From: Cytophagaceae bacterium
Lineage (GTDB): Bacteria > Bacteroidota > Bacteroidia > Cytophagales > Cytophagaceae
Length of the DNA stretch: 47,358 bases
Assembly (NCBI GenBank): GCA_014376985.1
Contig: JACMQM010000107.1
Location: forward strand, 1 to 47,358
Reading direction: 5' to 3'
The notes under the pieces were generated by a model. It did no database searches. It saw nothing but the letters and a program-made list of their open reading frames with translations, and was not told where the DNA came from. A program made the position numbers and the translations under genes. This document shows, piece after piece, positions 1 to 10,287 of the stretch (position 1 is its first letter; each line of letters begins with the position of its first letter).

Positions 1-220
1 ACGTACTCTGCTGAAATTAAAAAAATGGTACTATCTTCTTCTTGCTTAATTTCCTTTGATGTGATAGCAGTCCGTACAGAAGTAAGACGAAGACGAGATA
101 TTCTTTTAAATAGTCTTGTAGGATATTTAATTCTACATCAGATTGACCTACTCTAATTATGTTTTGCACGCCGATATGCTTATCAGCCTGATGAATTATT
201 AAATACCTAATATGACGGGA

Positions 221-1630
221 TTATTGATTCACAGCACCCGCCGCCCACTCCAGCATGACACGTGATTTTGCGTACTTTGCCCGCATCTCATAAAGCTTGA
301 CCTGGCTGCTGATCAAGGCTGTTTCCCTTGCATTAATCAGAAACACAGAACTCTCTCCGTTCTCAAAACGCATTTGTTCTCCGACTCTGAGTGCTTCAGC
401 ATTTTTAACGAAGCTTTCCTGGAATCTCACCTGCTTTTCTGTCGCCAGCCATTCATTCGCTGACGCCTGTATGTTATTTTCAATTTCCCGGTTGGTCTGT
501 TTAAGTTCATAACCGGCATCCTGAATTTTTAATTTCGTGAGTTGATATTTTCCCCTCTCATAACGCAAAAACAAAGGATAACTCAAGCTTGCACCAAACT
601 TATAGTTATTGCTTAGATAAGAAGAATTTAGGGCTTCTCCGTTGACTGGAAAACCTGTCTGAAGTATGTTGTATTCAAGCAATACTTTAGGTTTAAATTT
701 ATCAGCCCTATACCTTCGCTCTACATCCAGTTGATTGATTTTTGCACGGAGTTTAAGAATATCCGGATGACTTGTTTTTGCCCGCTGGATCAGCGATTCG
801 ATAGTTTCTGCCGAAAGACCAGAAGGAGGGAACTCTTCAGAAGGTTTGATTTTACCAGTGATTTCTAAGGGTTGTCCATCTTCTGTCCAAAGGTAATTGG
901 AAAGAATCAGAGAGGAATTTTGATATTCAAGTTCTGACAAAGCAAGCATAATCTGAAAGCTCTGCATTTGCATCGCAGCCTCTACTGTATCTATAGACGC
1001 AAGGTCACCGAGTTTAGCTCTTTCCTTTACTGCTTCGTAACGTGTGCTTGCCATCGTATAACCTTTTCTATACAGTACAAGTTTGTTGTAATAAAACATC
1101 CAGTCCCAGTAGTCTTTTGCTGCCTGAAGAAGAAGTTTGTTGATGACTTTTATCCTTTCTGCTTCTGCTATTACTGGAAGTTGCTGTGCCTGTCTTAACT
1201 GGGATCTTCTCTCGTCGATTATAAGACCCTGACCTATCGGTAAAGAAAGACCAAGATAAGCCAGACCTTGCGATGGCGTTACATGTTCGTTACTGACAAA
1301 ACCACCTGTGTTTTTTTCATAACCGGCTTTAATATCAATACCCGCCCATGTAGGAATTTTGAGGTAGCTATCCCAGAGTGTGTAGTATTCTTTTGATTGA
1401 AATTGTTTTTGTGACAAATCAGAATTAATCTTTGGATCAAATGCTCCTCTGATTGTTCTGATTTCCTGTCTGGCGCTCTCAGTCAAGAGCGAAGCTTGCT
1501 GAGCTATCGGATGATTTTTCAATACAAGATCAAAAAAGTCTTCGCAGGAGAAAACCTTTATACTATCCTGTGCTTTTACCTGAAAGCCACAAATGATACA
1601 TGTCAAAAGAAATAAAGTCCTTTTCAGCAT
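221..1630 (-). CDS. TolC-family outer membrane efflux protein
   Basis: 469 aa ORF with signal peptide and OEP-like helical repeats; adjacent to HlyD and ABC genes on the same strand. Confidence 0.88.
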   Translation of the reverse strand: MLKRTLFLLTCIICGFQVKAQDSIKVFSCEDFFDLVLKNHPIAQQASLLTESARQEIRTIRGAFDPKINSDLSQKQFQSKEYYTLWDSYLKIPTWAGIDIKAGYEKNTGGFVSNEHVTPSQGLAYLGLSLPIGQGLIIDERRSQLRQAQQLPVIAEAERIKVINKLLLQAAKDYWDWMFYYNKLVLYRKGYTMASTRYEAVKERAKLGDLASIDTVEAAMQMQSFQIMLALSELEYQNSSLILSNYLWTEDGQPLEITGKIKPSEEFPPSGLSAETIESLIQRAKTSHPDILKLRAKINQLDVERRYRADKFKPKVLLEYNILQTGFPVNGEALNSSYLSNNYKFGASLSYPLFLRYERGKYQLTKLKIQDAGYELKQTNREIENNIQASANEWLATEKQVRFQESFVKNAEALRVGEQMRFENGESSVFLINARETALISSQVKLYEMRAKYAKSRVMLEWAAGAVNQ

Positions 1631-1636
1631 TTTTGA

Positions 1637-3001
1637 TTATTGTTCACTGTAAGAAGATTCTTTTTCATTCGTTTTTTTATTGTTTTTATTCTGGATATTT
1701 CCAGTGTAATCTGGTGGGAATCCATTCATCTGTCTCCAGATCTCATAATAGATAGGAACGTCCTTCAGCATGGCCCAGCCCAACGTACCTGTACCTACAC
1801 GCAATGCTTTCGGCCAGGGATCTTCTTCTTTATCGGGTACTACAAGTATCCTGTAGTTTCCGTCGGTATCAATGTTGTCAATTACAGCAACCTTTCCCCC
1901 GAAAGTCCCGAAGCCTACATCCGGCCATCCTGAAAAGACCAACGCCGGCCATCCGTCAAACTGAAGCCTGATTTTACTACCGATCTTTAATAAAGGGACA
2001 TCCATTGGTTTAATGTACAGCTCAACCGCGAGGTTAGGATTTAATGCCATGATGGTTACAACCGGTTCGCCTTCCTTAATGGTTTCACCAATACCTTCCT
2101 TTTGTGCCTTGATCACATAACCATCCTGCGGAGCCGTGATGTAATAGAACGTATTCCTGATTTTAACATTGGAATATTCATTTCTCATTTTTGAAATATC
2201 AGCTTCCGAATTGTAGATGTAAGACATTGTACTATTCAATTCTGATTCTGCTTTAGCGATCTTATCCAGGTATTCAGCTTTCAGTGAGAAGAGTTCAATT
2301 CGTGCGTTTGACAATTCATTCTTGCTTGCATTAAACTTATTTTCAGTGCTTACCGCTTTAGCCGTCGTTTCCTGAAGTTTAAGTTTTCTTTGTTCGAGTT
2401 CTGTGAGTGACTTCAATCCCTGGTCATAGAGTTTTTGTTGTCTGTCAAACTGATCTTTGGATATTTTATTTTCAATTTTTATTGCAACCATATCCATACT
2501 GTCACTTTGCACTTTTAATCCGGCCTGCACCACTTTATTGCGTGCTTTGCTCAAGCTGTATTCTAGGCCAGATGTCAGGGCGTTGATTTGCTTGTTCAGA
2601 GATTGAGCTTTTTTTCTGGAAGCCTGAAGAGCATCCGATTTGGAATGGATCTGATCATCCATTCTTGAAAGAAGGTTCGGATCAAAGTATTTGTCTTTTA
2701 TCTCGGAGAGCCGAACAATCGTGTCGCCTTTTTTTATTTGCTGACCTTCTCTGACGTGCCATTTTTCTATTCTTCCTGCAATGGTAGATTGAATGGTTTG
2801 CGGACGGTCGCCGGGATTGAGTGAGTTCAGTTTTCCTCTGGAAGAAATATTTTGTGTCCAGGGAAGAAAAAGAATGAGTATAAGAAGCATGAACAAGCTA
2901 CCACACCACCAGGCCAGCTTGTGTGCCAGATGAGGTGTGCGCACAAGCTTGATGGCTTGCAGCTTTTCATATTGTTCTGTTGGTATAGAATTCTCAAACA
3001 T
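1637..3001 (-). CDS. HlyD-family membrane fusion / periplasmic adaptor protein
   Basis: N-terminal TM, biotinyl-lipoyl-like motif (GRIEKWHVREGQQIKKGDTIVRLSE), coiled coil, APQDGYVIKAQKEGIGETIKEGEPV. Confidence 0.9.
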   Translation of the reverse strand: MFENSIPTEQYEKLQAIKLVRTPHLAHKLAWWCGSLFMLLILILFLPWTQNISSRGKLNSLNPGDRPQTIQSTIAGRIEKWHVREGQQIKKGDTIVRLSEIKDKYFDPNLLSRMDDQIHSKSDALQASRKKAQSLNKQINALTSGLEYSLSKARNKVVQAGLKVQSDSMDMVAIKIENKISKDQFDRQQKLYDQGLKSLTELEQRKLKLQETTAKAVSTENKFNASKNELSNARIELFSLKAEYLDKIAKAESELNSTMSYIYNSEADISKMRNEYSNVKIRNTFYYITAPQDGYVIKAQKEGIGETIKEGEPVVTIMALNPNLAVELYIKPMDVPLLKIGSKIRLQFDGWPALVFSGWPDVGFGTFGGKVAVIDNIDTDGNYRILVVPDKEEDPWPKALRVGTGTLGWAMLKDVPIYYEIWRQMNGFPPDYTGNIQNKNNKKTNEKESSYSEQ

Positions 3002-3006
3002 ATGCG

Positions 3007-5217
3007 TTAAATCAGATCGTTAAAATGCAGGTCTTTCTTGATCTCTTCGTAATTGCCGTTGAAGACAATACTGCCTTCTTTCATGATTACCGTTCGGTTA
3101 CAAAGTCGCATGATTTCCTGGTCGTTTGATATCACAATCAATGTCCATTTATGTTCCTCGCCTGAAAGCACATCAAGCAACCTCAGTTTGGTCTGTTTTT
3201 CCAGACCAAGCATGAAATCTTCGAGAATGAGAAGTTTGGGTTTATTGGCAATGCTTCGGGCAAGTATAATTTTTCTCGCTACACTTTCAGAGATTCCTAA
3301 TTTACCATTGACAAGATGTGTATGCAGGCCATCAGGCAGTGACTGCACGAAATGATCGAGGCCTACACATTCAATCGCCCACAGAATATCTTCAAGGTAG
3401 ATGTTTTGGCGGCCCAGTGTAATATTTTCAACCAACGTTCCATCAAATAAATCTTCCTGAGATACATTGTCGCCGATCATGCTGATCAGGCTATTCTTAT
3501 TTATGTTGCGTAAAGAAATGTTATTGAATGTTATTACGCCTTCATACGAGGTGAGGAAGCCAAGTATAATGTTTACCAACGTTGTTTTGCCTGAACTGCT
3601 GTAGCCCGACAGACAGATCCGTTCTGAGGCTTGCACGTCAAGGTTAATGCCTTTCAATATATAACCTGGCTCTGCCGGATATTTGTAAGTCAGATCTTTT
3701 ATTTTGAGAGCAAGTCCTTTTTCAGAAACGCTACGATGAATGTTTGTACCTGAAGGTACCTCAATTGGAAGATCTGTAACTGTGCCTATTTTTTCTATGC
3801 TTGTCAGCACATCGTACACAGTATCCAGTTGAATAATGATTTTTTCAACGGCATTCATAATAAGAATGATGATGATTTCGGATGCCACAAACTGACCGAT
3901 GTTGATTTGCTTTTCTATGAGCAATACACAACCGAGAATCAGGAGGCCTCCTGTAATCAGTGTTTTAAAACCTATAAAGCTAAGGTATTGTATGACGAGT
4001 ATTTTAAAATGACTTTTCCGGGCATTCAAATAGTTACTGACATAGTAATCTGTTTTCTCCATGGGAAGATTGGAATAGCCTGCCAGTTTAAAGGTGCTGA
4101 TGGATCGTGCAATTTCTTCCAGCCAGTTTGCAAGCATGTATTTATACTTTGATTCTTTAAGACTTGTCTTTAATCCTTTAGGTCCGGTGATGCGAAGGAT
4201 CAGGGTTAATATAATTACTAAAAACAAACCGAAGAATATAAACGATGAATGATAGAGAGATAGTAATACCAGACCCAGTATGATCTGCAATAATGCAGCG
4301 GAAAATTCAATCAGTATTTTAGCCAATCCTTTCTGAAGCGTTATGATATCAAAGAAACGATTCATCAGCTCCGGCGGATAATACTTTAAGACGGATTCAA
4401 TCTTGATCTTCGGAATTCTAAAAGCAAACTCAAAGGCTGTTTTCGTAAATATGCGCTGTTGTATATGTTCAACGAGCCACAATTGCATGACTTGCAAACC
4501 TCCGACAATTAGTATTCCTAAAATGATCAATGAAATAAGCACAACGACTGAAGTGGATATTTCACCGCTGGAAATAAATCCGATAATGCTTTGAACCCCC
4601 AGAGGCAGGGATAATCCTATTATCCCTGAAATGATCGCGTAAATGTAGATATATCCTATTTCTTGTTTTTCCGAACGCAATACACGAAAGAGTCTCGCGA
4701 ATGTGCTTAACTTATTTGTAGATGAATCATTTTTTTCTAATTGATCTGCCGAAAATATAGGTTTATTAGGAAAGCAGGTGATGATTAATATTTTCTCAGC
4801 TTCTTCAGTACGATTAAATATGTTCTTGCCAGCCACAAAAAAATTTGTTTGAGAAGGATCAAGTAAGTTTTTTGTAAGCGTCCCACTTTCAGGATCAAAA
4901 GTATACTGGTAATAGGTTTGATTGTCTTTATACAGAATAACTGGATTGATCTTGTCCTGGTTTTCCGCAAATAACAAGATAGGAAAATGAAGATCTTTTA
5001 TTAAATCTTTCACTTCTTCTGATGTCATCCAATTCTTGAAATAAGCCAGTTGATTTGCAGCTCCCGTCTCTAAAAGCTGATTGAGGAAATCATCCGGAGA
5101 GAGTTCCTGCCTGTCATGAATAGAAGCTATTTGTATATCTCTTTCAATTCTATGAAAGGGAAGCTTATACAGCACATGAAAGAGCTCGTGTATGAATGAT
5201 AATTTCGATGTGTTCAT
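3007..5217 (-). CDS. ABC transporter, fused permease/ATP-binding protein (type I secretion-like, degenerate ATPase motifs)
   Basis: TM region followed by NBD with Walker A-like GYSSSGKTT; operonic with HlyD and TolC. Confidence 0.87.
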   Translation of the reverse strand: MNTSKLSFIHELFHVLYKLPFHRIERDIQIASIHDRQELSPDDFLNQLLETGAANQLAYFKNWMTSEEVKDLIKDLHFPILLFAENQDKINPVILYKDNQTYYQYTFDPESGTLTKNLLDPSQTNFFVAGKNIFNRTEEAEKILIITCFPNKPIFSADQLEKNDSSTNKLSTFARLFRVLRSEKQEIGYIYIYAIISGIIGLSLPLGVQSIIGFISSGEISTSVVVLISLIILGILIVGGLQVMQLWLVEHIQQRIFTKTAFEFAFRIPKIKIESVLKYYPPELMNRFFDIITLQKGLAKILIEFSAALLQIILGLVLLSLYHSSFIFFGLFLVIILTLILRITGPKGLKTSLKESKYKYMLANWLEEIARSISTFKLAGYSNLPMEKTDYYVSNYLNARKSHFKILVIQYLSFIGFKTLITGGLLILGCVLLIEKQINIGQFVASEIIIILIMNAVEKIIIQLDTVYDVLTSIEKIGTVTDLPIEVPSGTNIHRSVSEKGLALKIKDLTYKYPAEPGYILKGINLDVQASERICLSGYSSSGKTTLVNIILGFLTSYEGVITFNNISLRNINKNSLISMIGDNVSQEDLFDGTLVENITLGRQNIYLEDILWAIECVGLDHFVQSLPDGLHTHLVNGKLGISESVARKIILARSIANKPKLLILEDFMLGLEKQTKLRLLDVLSGEEHKWTLIVISNDQEIMRLCNRTVIMKEGSIVFNGNYEEIKKDLHFNDLI

Positions 5218-5224
5218 TGATAAA

Positions 5225-5902
5225 TCAATTGGTTTGTATAGCAGAGAAAATCAAATGTTCTAAGTACTCTTCCAGTTGGCTGTAATCATTGTTCTTTATT
5301 TTAATATCGGTTAGTGAGGGCAGATGAAAGGCAAAGAATACCTGGTCGTGTGAAGCTTCAATGATAGTGCTGACCAATGTGTGCGAGTATTTATAAGTAG
5401 GGTTAATTTCAAGAACGATTTCAGCTATCTTTTTGCATAGCTTTTTATATTCTCTGTAGAGCCCTTCCTGGTTCGCAGCATCTACTTCCTTTGTTAAATA
5501 GGCCTTAGAAGATTCTACAACCACTATTCTGTGCAGTGCACTTTCATCTATTGATGTTTCCGGATCGTTTACCTGTGCTTCAGAAAGCACTTTTACCACA
5601 ATGCGCAAGCGTTCTCCCGCACTTTTGATATTATTAGTTTTGAATCCAATCTGGTAATCAAGCCATACCCAATACCATGAAATCAGGTAAATCAGTAATT
5701 TATGTTTGTTCTCAAAGTACCTGTAAATAGAGGCTTCCGTCGATTCCATGGCGACCGCAAGCTTTTTGAAAGTGAAATTTTCAAATCCTAATTCATCGAT
5801 TGTAGAAATGCTTTGAACAATAATCCTTCTTCCAAGCTCTGTTTCATCTGGATTCCTAAGGTATAATTTTTCATTCAAAATAATTCTAATAGACGTGCTC
5901 AT
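5225..5902 (-). CDS. TetR/AcrR family transcriptional regulator
   Basis: N-terminal HTH (FENFTFKKLAVAMESTEASIYRYFENKHKLLIYL) typical of TetR; first gene of the export operon. Confidence 0.88.
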   Translation of the reverse strand: MSTSIRIILNEKLYLRNPDETELGRRIIVQSISTIDELGFENFTFKKLAVAMESTEASIYRYFENKHKLLIYLISWYWVWLDYQIGFKTNNIKSAGERLRIVVKVLSEAQVNDPETSIDESALHRIVVVESSKAYLTKEVDAANQEGLYREYKKLCKKIAEIVLEINPTYKYSHTLVSTIIEASHDQVFFAFHLPSLTDIKIKNNDYSQLEEYLEHLIFSAIQTN

Positions 5903-5996
5903 AGTTCGTATATTTTTATTGTATCGAAATTTAATTTATCTATAATAGTTTAACTTTTATGAGTAGAATTTTCGATGTTATTGCGTATTGTGTGTG

Positions 5997-7019
5997 TTAC
6001 TTCCATAATAGCTCTATAATGTTATAGTAAAGCGGTATTCCAATGATGATATTGAAGGGAAATGTCACACCCAAAGCCATAGGAATGAGCAATCCCATAT
6101 TAGCCTGCGGTACCGCAGCGCTCATCGCTGCGGGCACCGCTATGTAAGAAGCACTTCCGCAAAGAATGGTAAAGAGCAGTGCATCACCGGTTGTTAGATG
6201 AAGGGCATAGGAAAATCCTATGCCACCTAAAGCGCATACTAAAGGAAAAAGTATAGCGAACAGGAACAGGAACAAACCTGATTTTTTTAAGTCAGATAAT
6301 TTTTCTCCGGCAATCAATCCCATATCCAAAAGATACAAGCATAGCATACCTTTGAAAATATCATTTACAAACGGTTTCAGATCTGATTTTCCCTGATCGC
6401 CCGCTATGTAACCGATCACTAAACTTCCCAGTAAAAGTAAGACAGATCCATTGGTAAGAGATTCACGGATCACATCCTTGATTTTGTGATTTTTTCCCGA
6501 AGTAATTTCGTCTTTATGTGCTTCGCTTTTGGTGGATGTTCTTATAAATATGAGGCCTGCGATGATAGCGGGAGATTCCATGAATGCCATGGCAGCTACC
6601 ATGTAGCCGCCGAACGGAACATCTACAAGTTGAAGAAACGCTATGGAAGTTGCGAAAGTAACTGCGCTCACAGAGCCATAACTTGCAGCAATAGCTCCTG
6701 CATTGTAGTTATCCAGTTTTAATTGCAACAGCTTGAAAGCAAAATAGGGAACAACTAATGACATCACTAGACATGCTCCTAATATAGCAAGCACTTTGAA
6801 GTCAAGTCCGCTGTGCGACAGTTCCTGGCCTCCTTTAATCCCGATATCAAATAATAAATATAACGTCAGAAATTTTCCTACCCCTGCCGGAATTTTAAGA
6901 TCAGATTTCAGCATAACCGCCATAACTCCCAGAAAGAAGAACAAGATAGGCGGACTTAAGAAGTTCTTGGCAACAAGTGAAAATTCCATTTTTTGAAAAG
7001 GGTTTAGATCCGGAATCAA
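5997..7019 (-). CDS. SbtA-like sodium-dependent bicarbonate transport family permease (DUF897)
   Basis: 10-TM-like hydrophobic protein; NFLSPPILFFFLGVMAVMLKSDLKIP and GSASYIAVPAAMSAAVPQANMGLLIPMALGVTFPFNI match my recollection of the family. Confidence 0.85.
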   Translation of the reverse strand: MIPDLNPFQKMEFSLVAKNFLSPPILFFFLGVMAVMLKSDLKIPAGVGKFLTLYLLFDIGIKGGQELSHSGLDFKVLAILGACLVMSLVVPYFAFKLLQLKLDNYNAGAIAASYGSVSAVTFATSIAFLQLVDVPFGGYMVAAMAFMESPAIIAGLIFIRTSTKSEAHKDEITSGKNHKIKDVIRESLTNGSVLLLLGSLVIGYIAGDQGKSDLKPFVNDIFKGMLCLYLLDMGLIAGEKLSDLKKSGLFLFLFAILFPLVCALGGIGFSYALHLTTGDALLFTILCGSASYIAVPAAMSAAVPQANMGLLIPMALGVTFPFNIIIGIPLYYNIIELLWK

Positions 7020-7143
7020 AAATATTAAAACTTTTCGTAATAGTATTGCTATTATTTAAAAAAGTTATAATATTTACATCAAATAGTAACAATTTTATAT
7101 TATAACTGTTATTAAGTCATAAATGGCATTGTAAAATACAATT

Positions 7144-7434
7144 ATGAATTTTAGGGTAGTAATACTATTATTCTTGATTGCTTTTCACTCCTTGGGAGCT
7201 GGAAGTATATTCTATAATGGGGTACTTTCACTTAGTCAGGAAATAGAAGTTGTGCTTCCGGTTGAAGGGGAATATGTTTATACCGAAATCGAATCTTTAA
7301 TAAGTAATCCTCAGTTTTCAGAGAAGTTTTTTAAACCAGTATCTTTTGACAGTTGCATCACTTTATGTGAAAAGAGCTGTATTGTTTTTTATCCATCACA
7401 TTTATTCATACGCTATCATAAGCTTGTGATTTAG
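7144..7434 (+). CDS. small secreted hypothetical protein
   Basis: 96 aa ORF with hydrophobic N-terminus; start 4 nt into the only open frame after a promoter-like AT-rich region. Confidence 0.55.
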   Translation: MNFRVVILLFLIAFHSLGAGSIFYNGVLSLSQEIEVVLPVEGEYVYTEIESLISNPQFSEKFFKPVSFDSCITLCEKSCIVFYPSHLFIRYHKLVI

Positions 7435-7496
7435 AATTTAAAGTCAGACTAATTTTTCTATACAGTTTAACATTTAATTTTTAAAGTTTTAAAGCT

Positions 7497-7877
7497 ATGA
7501 AAACATTCTTAGATGAATGTGTATGGATAGTCCTTGGCGGATACTTATTGATCATATTGCTCGCCGGCACTTTAATCGGCAATCCGATGTATCATGCTTA
7601 TTTTGATATGTTGCGGGGATCTTCAGAACAGCTGCGTAGCTTACCTTCTAAGGAATATCCAATTTACAGTGTATTGTTAAGCCGGGCACGTGATGTCACT
7701 GTAAGTGTATACAAACAGGATATACCATCAGGTTTCGTCAGACAAATTCATCACGATGCAACGCGTTTGTTTTCATCGGATGAATGGAAACCGGAATGTG
7801 TTGATCTACTCCTTGCCGCTATTCGATCATCACAGCGAAGGACGAGTGGCAATAAAAATATCCCATTTACATTCTAA
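7497..7877 (+). CDS. hypothetical protein with N-terminal TM segment
   Basis: 126 aa ORF on the same strand as neighbours. Confidence 0.55.
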   Translation: MKTFLDECVWIVLGGYLLIILLAGTLIGNPMYHAYFDMLRGSSEQLRSLPSKEYPIYSVLLSRARDVTVSVYKQDIPSGFVRQIHHDATRLFSSDEWKPECVDLLLAAIRSSQRRTSGNKNIPFTF

Positions 7878-7901
7878 AGGCTAATTTTTAAGGATACAGC
7901 T

Positions 7902-8081
7902 ATGTTAGCTTATAGTAAGATGATCCTTGAAAAAGTAAGCTTCGATGCATTGCTTTTCAGAAAAGAAATGCGGAAGCTCAAGCGATGGATGCATGCCAGG
8001 GACGGAAAGGAGAGGGATCGGCGGTGCAAAGAGAAATACCATAGTTTTCTCTTTCACTACAATCTAATTAGTAAATACTAA
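7902..8081 (+). CDS. small basic hypothetical protein (MLAYSKMILEKVSFDALLFRKEMRKLKRWM...)
   Basis: 59-codon ORF read manually, below the track cutoff; resembles recurrent small Bacteroidota proteins with a '(I)LEKVSFD..LF(R/K)KE(L/M)' opening. Confidence 0.5.
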   Translation: MLAYSKMILEKVSFDALLFRKEMRKLKRWMHARDGKERDRRCKEKYHSFLFHYNLISKY

Positions 8082-8123
8082 ACACATCCGGCAGAGCAAT
8101 CTCCCGAATTAAACGCTACTACT

Positions 8124-8910
8124 ATGAAAACTATAAAATATATTCTGATCTTTTTGTTATGGAATATTTGTACTTCTTTAAAAGCACAGACAGATGCTGA
8201 AATTTATTTTGGAAAGCCATGGAGCTTGCACATAATCATGAATACCGAAGTGCTATAGTTGAGTTGCATTTTGTGATTCAATCGGACGCTTCTTCTTATG
8301 TGAAGGCATATACTGAACGCACCCGGCTTAAGATTTTGCTCGGCGAATATACACTAGCATCTCAAGACTACTAGATGTAGGAGCTAATCTGATCAATGTG
8401 CCCCTGGATTTCAGAAAAAACAGAGAGATGATCTCACACAATAGCGCAAGTGGTAGATTGCCATTGCATCCGGTTTTTTTACTTACAGGACAGTAAAACG
8501 TACTTACAAAAGGTAAATAGAGAGTGAACATAGGTACTCAAACGGGTGTCAACATCGCGAAGAAGTCAGCTGATTTGCGTTTACTATATTTTCACTATAG
8601 GCTTGTTTCCTTTCAGGTTACGAAAAAAGGCAAGGTGATGTTCGGGCTTTATTATGTAAATAAGTACCTGGCGGGTAAGGATCAGGCCGGGATAATGGCA
8701 GGATTTGAAATGCCTCTAACAAAAAGATTTTACTTCTTGGGTGATTTTATATCTGGTAATAATGCTCAATCGTCAACGGTGCTTGGGGCGATGTATTGCA
8801 TAAGTAAAAAAGTTCAGTTGTGTGCGGGTTACCTGCTTCCATTCCCAAATCAAAACAATAAATCGGGAATTGTTCTCGAATTAAATATTTTAGGTTACAA
8901 CTATTTTTAA
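8124..8910 (+). pseudogene. disrupted TPR / outer membrane beta-barrel protein
   Basis: Signal-peptide start MKTIKYILIFLLWNICTSLKAQTDAEIYFGK in one frame; TPR-like AMELAHNHEYRSAIVELHFVIQSDASSYVKAYTERTRLKILLGEYTLASQDY in a second; DVGANLINVPLDFRKNREMI and the barrel-like C-terminus (ORF 8524..8910) in the third. Confidence 0.55.
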
Positions 8911-8922
8911 ACAACGAAGAGT

Positions 8923-10287
8923 ATGAAACTATCAGCATTCCAATCTTTGAAAATAGGGTTCAGTGCCGCAATCATAGTATTGTTGCTTTCCCTTGTATTG
9001 AATTATAAATTGTCACTGGAACTTCAGGACAATGTGACGCAAACGGAAAAGCGTTATACCGTGATTCATGAGATGGATAAAGTTTTATATATGCAGTCTT
9101 TTTGTGAAGGCGATGTCAGAGGGTTCTTAGTAACCCGAGATAACCATTTCGTGACCGAGTATTATAAGAATAAAAAAATTCTGATGGAGCAATTACACAG
9201 GTTGAATCAGATGCAGTATTCTACGAGATTAATCGAGTATAACGATTTAGTCAAAGCCAGAATAAAAGTGATGGATGATAAGCTCAATCTGGCTTCATCC
9301 GGAAAGGTTGTTGAAGGTGATTTCAGCATGCTGGTTAATAAAGGCAGAGTGCTTACGGATTCGATTGTTGGTTTAAAAAACACTTTAGAAAGTTATGAAA
9401 TGAAACTACTGTCAGAAAGGGCCGCGGAAGTCACTTCAGAATTGAATAATATGAAATATGTACTGCTATTTTGTGCATTAGCTGCAGTTGCTATGGGCCT
9501 GTTTACAGTAGGGATTATGAAAAAATATGTTCAGGAGAAACAAAAGCGCTTGGATGAGCTGCAAGAATTGGATAAAAATAAGAACAAGTTTTTCTCCATC
9601 ATAAGCCATGATTTGCGTGCACCGGTTTATCGGTTGGTTCAGCTGACGAAAATGATGTCGGATTCTTATAAGATGAACAGCAAGGAGGATTTATCAGATA
9701 TGATTTCTTTATCTCGTTCTTCTTCTATACGCATAAAAGGACTTCTGGACAATCTATTGACATGGGGTAAAATACAAATGGAGCGGATTGAATTTAATCC
9801 TGAGGAAGTACATGTATTTCATACAGTAGAGAAAGTAATCAGTGATTTAAAGGATGTATCACGTTCTAAAAGAATAGAGCTTGTTAACAGTGTTGCCAAG
9901 GAGCCCTCTGTGTATGCAGATTCAAACATGTTAAAAATGGTTCTAAGAAACTTGATTCACAATGCGGTCAAATACAGTAATCCTAATTCCGAGGTAATCA
10001 TTAGCACGATTGTTATGAACGGGCAGGTAGAAATTTTGGTAAGAGATTTCGGCATAGGTATGGAAAAAGAGTTTATAGATCAGCTAATGAAAATGGAATC
10101 TGTTTATTCGCGCTCGGGAACGGCAAGCGAAGAAGGAAGTGGCCTCGCATTAATTATATGCAAAGAGTTTATTGAAAAAAATAATGGAGTCTTATCGATA
10201 AGCAGCCAACCAGGTGTGGGAACAATTGCTTCCGTAACGTTTTCATCTTATACTTTCAAGACTTTACTTCAGTATGACCATTCCTAG
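8923..10287 (+). CDS. sensor histidine kinase (CHASE3-like sensor, HisKA, HATPase)
   Basis: FFSIISHDLRAPVYRLV H-box, LRNLIHNAVKYSNP N-box, RDFGIGM G-box; N-terminal EGDVRGFLVTRDN as in CHASE3. Confidence 0.9.
   Translation: MKLSAFQSLKIGFSAAIIVLLLSLVLNYKLSLELQDNVTQTEKRYTVIHEMDKVLYMQSFCEGDVRGFLVTRDNHFVTEYYKNKKILMEQLHRLNQMQYSTRLIEYNDLVKARIKVMDDKLNLASSGKVVEGDFSMLVNKGRVLTDSIVGLKNTLESYEMKLLSERAAEVTSELNNMKYVLLFCALAAVAMGLFTVGIMKKYVQEKQKRLDELQELDKNKNKFFSIISHDLRAPVYRLVQLTKMMSDSYKMNSKEDLSDMISLSRSSSIRIKGLLDNLLTWGKIQMERIEFNPEEVHVFHTVEKVISDLKDVSRSKRIELVNSVAKEPSVYADSNMLKMVLRNLIHNAVKYSNPNSEVIISTIVMNGQVEILVRDFGIGMEKEFIDQLMKMESVYSRSGTASEEGSGLALIICKEFIEKNNGVLSISSQPGVGTIASVTFSSYTFKTLLQYDHS

Noticed and set aside
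297-1198. Plus-strand ORFs 297..512 and 968..1198
   Set aside because: Antisense to a clear TolC gene, low-complexity composition, no recognisable domain.
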